A DNA stretch of 64,000 nucleotides, taken from NCBI GenBank assembly GCA_003640385.1, contig RCAB01000163.1:58649-122648 (forward strand), given 5' to 3'. Positions 46,754-59,108 of this stretch are shown piece after piece. The position numbers and the translations under genes were made by a program. The first letter of the stretch is position 1, and every line of letters starts with the position of its first letter. The notes beneath the pieces were generated by a model, which saw only the letters and a program-made list of their open reading frames with translations, did no database searches and was not told the origin of the DNA. This DNA comes from Setaria digitata (Eukaryota > Nematoda > Chromadorea > Rhabditida > Setariidae).

Positions 46754-49202
46754 TCAGAAGATATGCGCTCCAAATCCAAATGTCCTCATTATATTCTGTA
46801 TATAAAAACGATGCAGACCGTTCTCAGTCTTATCAAATTCAGTCGCTGGGACGTCTGTTACATTCACTTCTAACGTTGTACTGTCACCCTGAAAAATTTG
46901 ACGTTGTGCTGCAAAAATATTTCAAAATTTTTCTAAAATTAATTTAACCTTAGAATTAAGACATTACATCACAACCTGAAATTTAACAATGAAAAATTAC
47001 CACCTCCTAAACTTGGATGAACGCTACAGCTCCAAAAATATTGTCTTTACATGGTTATTCTATACAGAATAATTGGTCTTTGCTGAACGAATTTGAATGG
47101 AAGTAGTGAGAAAAAAAAGAAATATAAGCTTTCGATTTTGAAAGGCAGGTAAAGAACATGTAGATAAGACTGTAATTATTCTTAAACGTAAAACATTGTA
47201 CAACACTTTTGCAGTCTGTAAGAATAAACTCCGTGAAATATCATACCTCATCTTTCAATCCAAAAGTAATATTTGCGAAGCATCCCACAGGATAAGTTTT
47301 TAAACGCCACTTCATTGTAAGATCCTTACATGGCTCCTGAAGATTCGTTTGGCTAATCCAAAAATAAGATATCTCATGCTTAAAAACGTTTTTTAAAGCA
47401 TAAAACGATGCTAGTGGCTACTAAGCATGAAAGAAGATGCCTAACAAGGAAGCATGTCACAAAGTTTGCAGGCAAAAATTTGTCATGAAAGCATACAATT
47501 TTAACGAATTCACCCGTAACCATGCCACCAAATAGTGTAAAAGCGCCATGAGGTCTGAGATCAAGCTCTGCATCACTGTTTGACCATTTTCTTACCAACT
47601 GCAATGATTGAGCCATTTGTTCGGGGGATATATGACTCAATAGAAGCCAACACACAAAAATCTTTTCAAGGGAAGGAAGGACAAACCTCAGTTTCTGTAA
47701 GCACAGCCCACAACTGATCCGGCTGAACTTTGAATGATTCCGTAAATGACAAACTTTTAACATCGACATTCGCCGCTGCAACAACTCAATGTTTAAAAAA
47801 ATACGAAAGTCTTCATAAAGTAACCAATGTATCAACTATATGAGCTTGCAAATGCCAAGATATGGAATTCCGCAGAACAAGGAGAAGTTGTAGAAACTTT
47901 GAGAAATATAAGTATAAGAAACTCACGAGCAGACTTGGTGAGATCGCTGTCGACACTGGTTACCTGAAGAAAACAAAATTAAAAAAAAAAAGCCATCCAA
48001 AGTAATGCAAAAACTTGAACTAGCAAAAAAGTTTGTTTTACTGTTAAATGATTCAAAAAAAAAAAATTTGAAATATCCACACTAAAAAACTGCACCACAT
48101 GGTTCTGGAATGCCTTTTTGTCAACTCCAACGGTTGTTTTTCCTTTCGTAACCACTTGAGGTTTAGCGCGATCAGTTGGTAATATTAAGCCTTTACTGAA
48201 TTCCTCTTTAAGTTCTCGGATATAAACACCCAACTGCTTGCGTATGAATAGAGTCACTTCATTTTTCAGAAGATGTCGTACTCGGTCTTCGTGAGGTCCG
48301 TTGGTGGTTAATGATGCAATAATCTTAAGAGATGCTCCATAGAAAACTTCAAGCATCAGTTCATAATTTCAAAGTGTAAATAAATCTTAAAATACCGAAT
48401 CACATTGTAACTGATAAGCATATGAGAGAGATACTGAATAAAAAAAAGTAATAAGACAGCATACATCCACTTCATCAACTTCATTTTCATCGCTTAAATT
48501 CGGCACTTCGAAGTGTCCTTTGTAATCGATATCCGAACCAGCAACTTTTACTAAAAAGCCAACATTGCTAAAAACGAAAAGTTCAGTCGGGAAAAGGACA
48601 TAAAAAGATTATATGTGGAAATTTCAAAAACTATGAATCACTGGATTATCAATAACAAATAAAGATAGGAAGATACCTTCAAAACTTAATTCAATGAACC
48701 ATTCGAATAAGAAAATTAATTTCGCCTTCCGATTATTTGCTGTCGCCTCACCATCCAATTTTTTAAGTTCTTTAAGCATGACGACAGTGGAGCCATTTTC
48801 ATACTTTTGTCCTTCCAGCAGTTCTTTTAGGCGTTGTTTCGACCAAGGAGTTGCATTCTTCTCCGTCCTATAACCTCTAAATTCGTAAACTACCAAAACG
48901 ACTCGACATTCGTATCCATAGCTTTATAAAACAACTTTGAAAGAAAAAATAATGGGTAGCCCTCCTTACGAAAAAGTCACACAACACTACCATTGTTAGA
49001 GAGTTAAATCCAAAAAAAAATTATGGTAATTTCTGATTAATTTTATGGTAAGACTGGTGCTGTAGCTAACAATTTTTTTTTAAAATAATTCATTGTCTTC
49101 GAAAAATTAAAGAAACATTTACCAGTGCCAATTGTTAACATTCACGGCATCTGGACGCTCCTCTACAATCCATCGAGGATCACCTTCACCCCACTTTGCC
49201 AT
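46754..49202 (-). CDS. ahsa-1: Activator of Hsp90 ATPase (Aha1)
   Basis: Minus-strand gene from ATG at 49200-49202 to TGA at 46754-46756, with about nine exons (first 49123-49202). The N-terminal Aha1 domain begins MAKWGEGDPRWIVEERPDAV and contains the diagnostic NxNNWHW motif as NVNNWHW, followed by TEKNATPWSKQRLKELL, KLIFLFEW and GHFEVPNLSDEN. The C-terminal AHSA1/START-like domain has SLSFTESFKVQPDQLWAVLTE, GAFTLFGGMVTGEFV, MKWRLKTYPVGCFANITFG and TTLEVNVTDVPATEFDKTE, ending RTFGFGAHIF. Aha1 binds the Hsp90 middle domain and stimulates its ATPase, aiding client maturation in the cytosol. The gene lies about 1 kb downstream of PARP-1 on the same strand; co-transcription is possible but not shown. 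Confidence 0.94.
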
Positions 49203-50165
49203 TGCCTATGCAACGAACAATCAGTAACGCAGTATCCTGCAACACAACAAATGTAAATGAGGTATTAGCAACTAGTCTGGTCTTGCACTAGCCAAAGAGA
49301 AATGAGACTAAAATAGAGGAGTGAAGTAATAGTCTAAAACTGCAACAGCCTGCATCCTAGAAAGAGAAAGTAGCCCCACAACATTACTATTCACGAAACA
49401 ATGGGTAACGCAACCTGCACTAGTGTAACAAGAACGCTGTGTCATCCAACCCTTCGGAAGTCTCTAGAATGTCATGCAGCGATACGAAAACTTCCCATCC
49501 CACCAACAGTTGCACAAAAAGCACGGACAACTGGTTGGAATGCACGGAAATAGAGAAGTGGGGAACTGGAATGCAGAGTATTTTACTGCATTACTCTACG
49601 GATATCTCCAAGGGAACACGATAACTGTAAAATACTAGCTCGGATTTAAGAGGAACCTCGCAAATGTAGATGTGCCGTTATCACTTAATAATGTTGGTTT
49701 TTTTTTTTCAGCTGGTAAGCCAATAGTCCATTAATGATGCTAGAACAATACTAGTTTCTCAAAACAAGCTTAAATGAAAACTTTATTATTCTAAAGTTTC
49801 AAAACTTTCTTTACTGCATGATAAAAATCGCACGCAAAGATTGGCATTGTAATAATATGGGAACAAGCAGGGAAATCACCGAAAAAAAATATAATAATGT
49901 GGGAGATTTTAATCCATGACAAGAGGAGTAAGAGATCGGTTGATATTATACTGAGATGTTGAAATTTTTGAAAATTCAAAAGAGAGATGATATGAACTTG
50001 ACGCGCACCAAATATTTGATCTCAATCTGAGCAACATCGTAAACAACATATCTGGAAATGATAATCATTACTGGTAAGATACATTTACAAGAATATAAAT
50101 AATACCTAACTACTATTTGTACTATTTGCTAGTGGACACAAAAAGTGAATACATATAAATAGTTT
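49203..50165. other. Spacer between PARP-1 and Aha1
   Basis: Same-strand spacer of about 960 bp. One plus ORF (49439-49624) has no recognisable similarity. It should contain the PARP-1 3' UTR and the Aha1 promoter or trans-splice region. Confidence 0.45.
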
Positions 50166-53100
50166 CTATTGCTTAGACATTTGATATTTTTTGTAAGGAT
50201 GGTAAATAAGAACGAACTCATTATACAAAAGCGTGAGATCACGCCTTTTCGTATCTATAGGTTTCCCCATCGGAATTGTAATGCCTTCCGCTGTCACAAA
50301 ATTTTCATTCGGATCAGGAATTGTCTGTCCTAATCCTGAAATGACCGCCATACAGTAATAAAATGCCAGGAATGACTGCGTACTTCAAGTGAATGTTTCG
50401 CCTATTTTTTTCTTTTTTCAAATCAAAAAACCGATAAAAACAGACTTCATAGCTCACTGACATAAATAACTTGGACCTTTGGATGACGAGTTCTGAGAAA
50501 TATTTATTTCCGAAGAGATGTTCTAGATGGACTGTGACAAGTTATATGCTCATCCTACCATGTAAAAAAAAAAAAAAAAAACGAATATATATATCTATCC
50601 CAAGTATTTCTTATTATATGTCAATTCCAGTTCGGTGCAGCACTCTTAATCCTGAGTTCAGCGTCACTTTGAACTTAGCTGCAATTTGAAATGTTTTGAC
50701 ACCGTACTTCGTTCCTAATAGAATGTGATTTGAATTTCATTCAAATCCATCATTAAAATTCTTAACTTTCACACTATGTTTTCCTTTATCGGGCTTTGTG
50801 ATTGACTTTGCATCCACTTCTTCCTGCATTTCACCAAGTGCTACTTCGCATAGCAGAATGAACCCTTCCGTGTTAAGTGCATAGCAATAGTTCGCTGATT
50901 TTGATACCATATCAGCAAAATATATTCCTTTCCCGAACATATAACCTGTCTAAAATTTTAAGTTAGCATCATTAAGTCTGAAATTTTTAGCTGCAATCAT
51001 CTTAGATTTTAAGAATATTAATCTTTTAGTTAGCAACAAAAGTATCATACCACAGGTGCTTCTGGTGGTGCGACTCGTAATCCCTGTGATAAAATACCTG
51101 CATAATTCGTTATTCGTGAACCGTGCCACAGCAAATAGTGATTTGGAATATCTTTTCTGAACCTTTCCACCTCACCTTCACGCTTCACTCGGATAATCTA
51201 AAAAAGAAAAAACTACGTGAAGTCCCTGCTAAAATGAAGAATCAAAACACGCAGCAAGCAAGGAAACTCCATTTAAACAAATATTTTCCTAACAGATTCC
51301 TTATGAGAACAAAAATTTCAGGAAACACACATCAACAATGTCAAGTTTGTATTGATCATGTGTAGGCGCATGCGTATTCGCAGCATACTGCACTATTCTT
51401 TTGTATTCGTCCGATTCCTTATCCAGTATCTGAATATAGTTTTATCATCTTTGTAGACACCATCATCTAATAAGATTACCAAAACGTGATATTATTATAG
51501 CAACTAAAAAAGTGAATAAGGAACAAAACCAAAAAATGAGACCTCTAACTGAGTGTGTAACTTTTCATAGTGTACATCTACAGGATCTTTTTGTTCATTT
51601 ACTTCTTTGTCATTCTTCAAAATATTATATGTGATTTCCAGCTCCAAAAGATCGTCAAGCAATTTTGTCTTGCCCTGCGAATGATTGTTGAATTATTGAA
51701 ACAATTTCACTTACAGACTCAAAATAAAATGCACAGTATAGAATAATAAACGATGCGTTAAGTACATCTGCAAGAAATGACAGTATTTAGCTGACTCACA
51801 TATACAATACTGTATAATAAAAAATAGAAGACCAAAAAAGATGAGAGCTGGAAGCATAAATTTCGAATTTCTAGTGGCTGTCATTCAAATGATATTTATA
51901 TCACTGCATTTCTTCCTGAATTTCATCCATTTAGCTGGCAAAATCAAGCAAAATAAGTGGAAACGAACGATTAATAGCTTCTGCGAATCAAGCAGTGGTG
52001 GTTTGTTCATACCAAAGTTGTGTGGAATGAGCGTAAAAAATCGATTAGTTGCATCCAAGTAATGTTCGTATTTGGCATTACCAGACTGCATTAGCTAAAG
52101 ATAAGCATCCTTAACAACAGTGCTTTAATAGTTCGAAAATAACAATCAGTACTGAACTGTTTATTGATACAAAGCTTTCCCGAAAATTTTGTTTCGCTAT
52201 ATTAAAAACAATCTCTATCTGGAATGTACCTACTTTCTGCAATTCCGTTAAGATCTTATACGCATTCTTTATATGGCGACTTGATAATTTCCCAAGAGGC
52301 ATTTTAACTGTATCGATCTGCAAGAAAATTAAAAAAAATTATGGTTATTGGTAAAAGAAAACTCAGCTTGAATTCGCCAACTAAATGATTTTACACTTTA
52401 AAAAGAAAATGTCACCTCAAGGTCTTTGAGCACATCGTTCATTGCATTAATATCAAAAATCATCATAATAATTTGCTGTATCGACAACGGCAGCTTTGAT
52501 GACGACCATGACTTCTGGACGGTATTTTTCAGCCCTTCTGGCTATATAAATATAAATGGTAATATATATATATATACATATATATACATATACATATATA
52601 TTGACTTCGATTACCTATGAAGTGAATAGATATTGAGAAATCAAGGCTAGAGTTTACTGTTCTAGGTCCAGTCGATTTTTATAAAAGACACACTAAGGTT
52701 TATTTCACTTTCTTCTATGCTTCCTATAACAAATTTTGAGGCTAAACTCAGTTCGTCATTGTCGGCTAATGCTTTAGGATCTTCGTTGATCAATACAAAA
52801 TTAGACGGACGATCTCAAAATGCTCAGTAGTAAGCTATTGCAGCAGTAGCCGAAAAAACTAAAAACCCTACGCTTCCATAATCCGTCTCAATAAGAGACA
52901 TCTTTCCCGGGATTTTTTTAAAATTCTCGACATTGTCCCAATTATTTGCTGTTTTCTCACTGAACAACCTGCAATTAAATCTATTAATTTCACCAACACC
53001 CAACTTTCGTAAAACTGTAACAGTATTTATGAAAAATAACACATACTTTTCAAAGGTTAATTTCGCTCTTTCCAAATCTCCATGATATTTCTCGGTCTTT

Positions 53101-56100
53101 GAGCCACCAATGTCTGTGCCGACACGTCCCCATGAACGAAACAAATAATAACTAAAAAGCGTATCTATAAATTCGTCAACAAGATCTAATTTCAGGCATT
53201 CAACAATCAGATATTTAGTTTCGAGGAGGAACTTCGACTTTCAACGTCAAAGATTTACAACGAAAACGAAAAAAGAGAATACTAGCATACCTATTCTTGT
53301 TATCATGCTTCAGTAATTGCAATTTATAGAATGAATTCACTCCAGTTCGGAAATCTGCCTTCCCCAGCGTCGCTTCCCAGAGTTTTCCTAATTGAAGAAA
53401 GGTATTTTTGTAGGATATGCAGGTGGAGCAAGCAGAAGCTACGAATCATGATAAATATTTCTGGAGACTTTATATGACTAGAAATACGTAATAGAAAGAG
53501 CATCTCTTTAGCAAGTGATTGAATAAAATTACCCGAGAGCTAAGGCTTCTATTGGAAGACGTGATAATGAATACAGCGTAGTTTAACATGATCAAAAACT
53601 CTCAAAAAAATTATCAGATGTTTGTTTGGGCAACTCCAAAATTTTGAGGAAAAAAAAAAATACAAAAAAAAAAATACAAAAAAAGGAACCATTTGCGTCC
53701 TTCCACACCTGCACAACCTCCTGGAATGAGCACTCTGAATCAACCACAGCTCCATTTTTTACAATCTGTCGTTGCACTCCAGTTGCATCATCTGCAAAAA
53801 GTATACACGGTTATAACATTACTTATAATTAGACTGATAAATTTTCATCAGTAAAACAGCGAATTCAAATCACCTTTTGTATGAGCACTTCTATATTTCA
53901 CAGAACTACTATCCAATTCATTGACTTTTCGATCCAATATTTTGAATGATTTTGGCCTGAAAATACAATCCCAGTAGAGAAGTATTCAACAGAGTAAAGG
54001 AAACATTTAGATGTACTGAGAAATAAGAGTGCCGAATAATTTTAGTCTGAAAAAGTGATTAGGATTTTTGTGGAATTCTAAGATGAAAAAAGAAGAAAAT
54101 TTACTTGATCAATTCTTCCTCTTCTGAAATACTGTATTCCCTGTCTTTCGGACCCTGGAATTCTGTTTTTTTTCATTTATCTTGTTTCAATTACAATTTT
54201 CTTAATTGCTCTCCTGTTTGAAACCTTTTTTTTTTTCGAAGAAGAAGGTATAAACAAAAATAAAAAGTAAGGTGCATTAATAAAATGTGCGATAATTCCT
54301 CATCAATAAAACAATTCATTTTAAGTACCTTGATTTCAAAATCTTTAAATTCAGGAATACTTTCTTTGATTTCATTAGGAACAATAAATGGTTTCCGGGG
54401 TGGGTTGCGACACGTATACATACAATGCGTATATTCGGAAATATAACCAGTACAAATATAACTCCTTTCTGATAAGCTGAGAAAAAACGAACTTGAAGGA
54501 ATATAAAAGAACAAATTCAATCCTAGAAATGTCAATCAAGGGAATAATTAATCCACTCGTTTCAAAATTAAAGAAAACATAACTGCATGGTAAAATCTCA
54601 GTTATAAATCTTTTACCCAAAGAAAATTAAATTTTTCAAATTTGGAAAAAGAATAAAAATGGAGAAATAGCGTATGCACTTTCTACTCCATACCAGCATT
54701 CATTTCTGGGTGACCTCAAGAAAAAAAGTAATTAGGAACAGTTCACCTGTAAACAATGTTACCTCCCTTACACTGCTTACATGGCAGCGGACAGCCGAAA
54801 ACAATGCAATCGACAAGGATATCCAACATCTAAAATGAAATTTCCTAAAAATTTTATATTCATATGTATGTACCTAAATAAAAATAATAACAACCAAAGA
54901 AGCCAAATGAGAAAATTACTCCCAACAAAATAACATGAAAATTTGACCGTTCAGTTCAATCTGCATTAAATTTCATTACAGCCTTGTTGATATTATCCAA
55001 CCCAACTAAAAATCAAATTACAACTTGAAATTTTTTTGGGCACTAAAAGTTATGTGCTTTGAACGGCTCAGACAAAAAAATCGGTCGCCACGGAAAAAAA
55101 AACAGGTTAAAATTATTAATATTAACAACTCCTCAAATCCTCAACAAAAGGATTAGGCTTACCTTTGATTCTCCACCATGTCTAGGAAGTGCCTGACCAT
55201 TCACTTCCAGCAAAGTTTGCATATCATTTTTATTTAAACACCTCAGCAATTTTTCTTTTGTTAACCACATTTCATCTGCTTGTGCCTAGAAAATTTAAAT
55301 TTTATGAATAACATCCATTTTTCTTCTTCCAAAAGATTATTTTACTACCTTCAAACGTCTCTTCTTTTCTTCTGCATCTGATTGCTCCAGCTTTGGTTTC
55401 TTGTCCTTGATCTGAGTGACCTTTGTCTTCCTCTTCTTCTTATTTTCTACTTCCTTATTAAAAAAAATTGCTTTCAAGAGGTGCTGGTCAGATTCCGATA
55501 AATCTTGGAATCCAATAATACTGAAAATCCTTTCACAGGAAATTAAGAAAACAGATGGACCTACGGAACCCTACAACTTTATCCGAAAAGATTTTTTTTT
55601 TTCTGGAAATAATGAAACCAAAATCTGTACATGGATCTAGCGAGATTCTGGTTTAAAAACAAAATTGCTAAAGTTTCAACATTTACAACAAACTTTTCAA
55701 GACAAATGTTATACTGCTTCATTTCCTTGAAACAGTTCATGTGATACCACATCGATTTTATCCCGAGTCTAAGAGTATTCTGAAAATAATTTCATCAGAA
55801 TTCACAACCTTGCACAGACAATAACAAGTTCGATATGATAAAGGCTTTCTGAAATTATAAAATTAAAAGCTGGCATAACCTTTTCTATCTTCTCTTTGCA
55901 TTTTACGCATTTGCTCCGACCAGTTACGGCGTATTCTGAGATCAGTGTAACAGACGACTCTTCTGTACAGGATACTTTGGCTAAAGCCGAAAATTTTAAT
56001 TCTTTAACTTGCAAATTTTTCAACTGTTGGATTTGTCGAACGCATTATTCATGAAAGCAAAATTTTCTAACACTCTAGGAAACACACCATAGTTTAACGA

Positions 56101-56827
56101 AGTATGAAGCAAGTTTAGTTGTTAAATTGCATTATCCTTTATTAAACGCGGTCAACAATAGTGACAAAAATTATCTTTACCATAATGTGCTTCGGATTTC
56201 TTTTATGAGTCTTCAGGATAAAAATATTATTTGAATAGAACCTTGATTTTCATTTATTTTCTGACGAATCCGTTCTTGATCATTCCACTTCAGAAGTTCC
56301 ACACCACGAATGCTGGCTTCATTTATATCATTCTGGTTTATTTTTTTCCAGAAACAAGTGAAATGGAACCTAGAAGTGTCACGCTCCAAAAAATTCAATT
56401 GCCAAAAAATTAAGTTTTTATATGCAACGTCGGAATTATACCAGTTATCTTGCAGCCCATCGAAAAAACGACTTGGCTTCCGGAAAGACATACGAAGCGA
56501 GCCCTGAATTATTTGCATGAAACCTTAGGAAATCTGTTCACACAATATGCAAACCGTCTCATTCACTGAAGCACAAAGTATATTTTTGGAAGAAACTCTG
56601 AATCTCGCACGATCTCACGCTATCAAGTTGAATGTAGTGCAATAACACAACAAGCAGTAAATTGTTATTAAAGAGACTAGTCGTAAATGTTCGGCTCCAC
56701 AAATGAAATACTGCCTTGATTTGAATAAATTTACCTGTGAAATTAGACCATTACATCCTTTACAGGCAGCACGATTACTTCTGGCATACTCGACACCGTA
56801 AGGGAAGTTCTTCGCCAATGATTCCAT
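50166..56827 (-). CDS. parp-1: Poly(ADP-ribose) polymerase 1 (PARP-1), BRCT-less
   Basis: ATG at 56825-56827; first exon 56735-56827; TAG at 50166-50168. Domains in order: zinc finger 1 ([19 protein letters not shown], then FHFTCFW); zinc finger 2 ([13 protein letters not shown], then MWYHMNCF); a Lys-rich nuclear-localisation-like stretch KKKRKTK; the zinc-3/PADR1 region ([21 protein letters not shown] shortened, [33 protein letters not shown]); the WGR domain ([11 protein letters not shown]); the helical regulatory domain ([14 protein letters not shown]); and the catalytic domain with [24 protein letters not shown] and LLYNEFV, so the H-Y-E triad is intact. The enzyme senses DNA breaks in the nucleus and attaches ADP-ribose chains from NAD+. 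No BRCT domain fits between PADR1 and WGR, where only about 45-60 codons lie (54081-53880). The C terminus after YNEF is short (ending KKYQMSKQ). Confidence 0.96.
52550..52603. repeat. TA / TATACA microsatellite in a PARP-1 intron
   Basis: Alternating TA with interspersed ACATA units, read directly. Lies in an intron of PARP-1. Confidence 0.85.
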
Positions 56828-59108
56828 CACTTAAACCGAAACATCCACTCCAACACTCAAGCACAAACACGCACGTTGAAAAGTTACCGCCATATGAACG
56901 TGCTACGGTGTCGGTTGATCACCTTGATCGTATCACTATGAAACTGTAGAGAACTGTGATAGTAATTACTTGGCCAAAAGGAGTTTGGATTGCATTTTTG
57001 TGTCTCAAGGGTTCTTTTTGATTTGAGGGAAAGGAAGTTGAGAAAGTCGCTTTGAGCATTTGTCCTTTTTCTGAATAGTTCTATTTACTCACCTTTCAGG
57101 ATTACTAGCGGTAATACTGAGTTCAAATTAGAAATAAATTTTGTTACTTTATTTTTGCTCACTTCTAGGCAGCTTAGCATCACAAAAGAATCTTTAATTC
57201 AGGTCGATGTAATCCTTGTTGAATCTGCTAAGTAAAAAGGAACTTCATTCCCTGCACCTATTAAAACTTGCCAACTCTTTCCTCAGTCTGTATTCTTCTA
57301 TCCTGTTCCTAGTTCGTTTTTGTGGTTAGCTGATCAGGTGATTAGCAGGTAGGAATGAGTAAAATATTCAAATGAATGTGATATGTTAGCGATGTTGGTT
57401 ACCGTTTAGAGAGAAGTGATACGATCTGTAACTAAATTTCATATCAAAGAAAGCGAAAGTCGCAACCTTTCATATGAATGAAGAAATCGAAATTCACGTG
57501 ATAGTCTGCTTTATCGTCTGTTGGATCCTCAGTTATCAGAACTGAAAAAGATGAGTGATTTCTTATTACTAGCAAGAAAACTAGTCTCATAAATTTTACG
57601 CACTTTATTAAATATTCTTCTACTAAGGGTTTCTTTTTATAGAATTTCGCTTATTTTTGTTTAAATTTTTACCAAAAGCTTGTCTGCCGACTTTTAGCTG
57701 GCTTTATTAAGCTGTACATACAGTAATTTTTGCTTTTTATTAAAGCTTCAATGCATTTTTCACTGAATTATCTGCTTCAACTTATTATATTTTTGCTGTC
57801 CATGCAGAGTGTATAATCTTTCCACTAATTACAATAATTGCTTAGCAGGTTATCGCTATCTTCATATTCTTATCATTCAGACGTTATTTTGTAAGGATCA
57901 TTCTGCTTAGGAATACAAAAAGAAAAATTGTATTATTTCAACCCTATCGCTAGTCAAAATTTTAACCATATCACTAATTAATTAATAAAAGAATTCAAGT
58001 AATGGGTATTCATTTGTGGCAATTGCGTCTGTTATATTTGAATGCAGCGATCATTTTCAGTCTAATGTAATTTGAACTGTCGAGTCTTGCGGTATTTTTT
58101 TTTAAATTATGGTCAGATCCTGATAACAATGGAATCAAATTGTCACCTTCTGGACGGCTTACATGGCTAGAGCTGTCAATAAAATCGAAATCAGTTGATC
58201 AAAAATCAGGTAGCCATCAGTTCTTTGTTCCGTCCTAATTTCAAACAAAAAAACATTTGTGTGCGTTCCTTACAGAAACATTATGAATATTCGGTGATGA
58301 ATATTTTCTCATTACAACGAAACAAACTAGAGACACACTTTTATGAATGGGAAGATAATTTGTCATTGAAGCGTTGAAAAAAGATGACCGACTAATTAAA
58401 CAGAAGGATCTGATTACATTTCATCTGATTTTGCAAGCAATTTGTCTTCTAACGCACTTTCCTCTTTTATCAGCTTCTCTTTCTATTCTTCCTTTTGATC
58501 TGTTGTCATTTTCTGGCTTTTTTTTTTATTTCAAAAACATTGGAGGATATACATAGGACAGAGAAGCATTCAAGTTTGCCAGATTTCACTTGCAAACTTG
58601 AATTACGTTAAAGCAATTTTGAGCATAGATCATTCCTTCACATGTCTTAATTGCTTTCCCTCATTATCACTTGCTATTATTACCTGTAATATATTTTGAT
58701 AAATACTGAAACGGTCCTAACCACAGTTTTGAAAATAACTAATGTAGAACAATAATTAATAAAAGGTTGGAGAAAAAAAGAAACTACAAAATCACTTCAT
58801 TGAAACTTCCTACTTAGTCTTCCCTGCATCTAGTCTGTATCACTGGTAATTATGTTTAGAAAAGGAACCTTTTCATGGTTTTAGTTGCATTTTTAAAACC
58901 TTTACTTATTTTCAAAAAAAAAACTCCAGTCTGATATATTTTTCGCAATCTTCTCGGAAAAAAAAAAAGAATTGTTAGTACAAAAATATCATCGAATAAT
59001 GAATGAATCAGGCTAATATCACTATATTTTCTTATATAGATGCTGTAGTAGACCCTAAGCTTATTTCGATAAGCTCAATCTCTAAATCTTCGTAACGCTT
59101 AAATCAGT
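56828..59108. other. Intergenic, no gene recognised
   Basis: Between the PARP-1 start and the PDZ-gene stop, both on minus. It should contain the PARP-1 promoter. Two short plus ORFs near 58195-58556 show no similarity. Confidence 0.45.

Noticed and set aside
47380..47835. 151-codon minus ORF in the Aha1 gene
   Set aside because: It covers real Aha1 exons partly in the wrong frame and reads through introns; the true exons (for example SLSFTESFKVQPDQLWAV) are in the spliced model.
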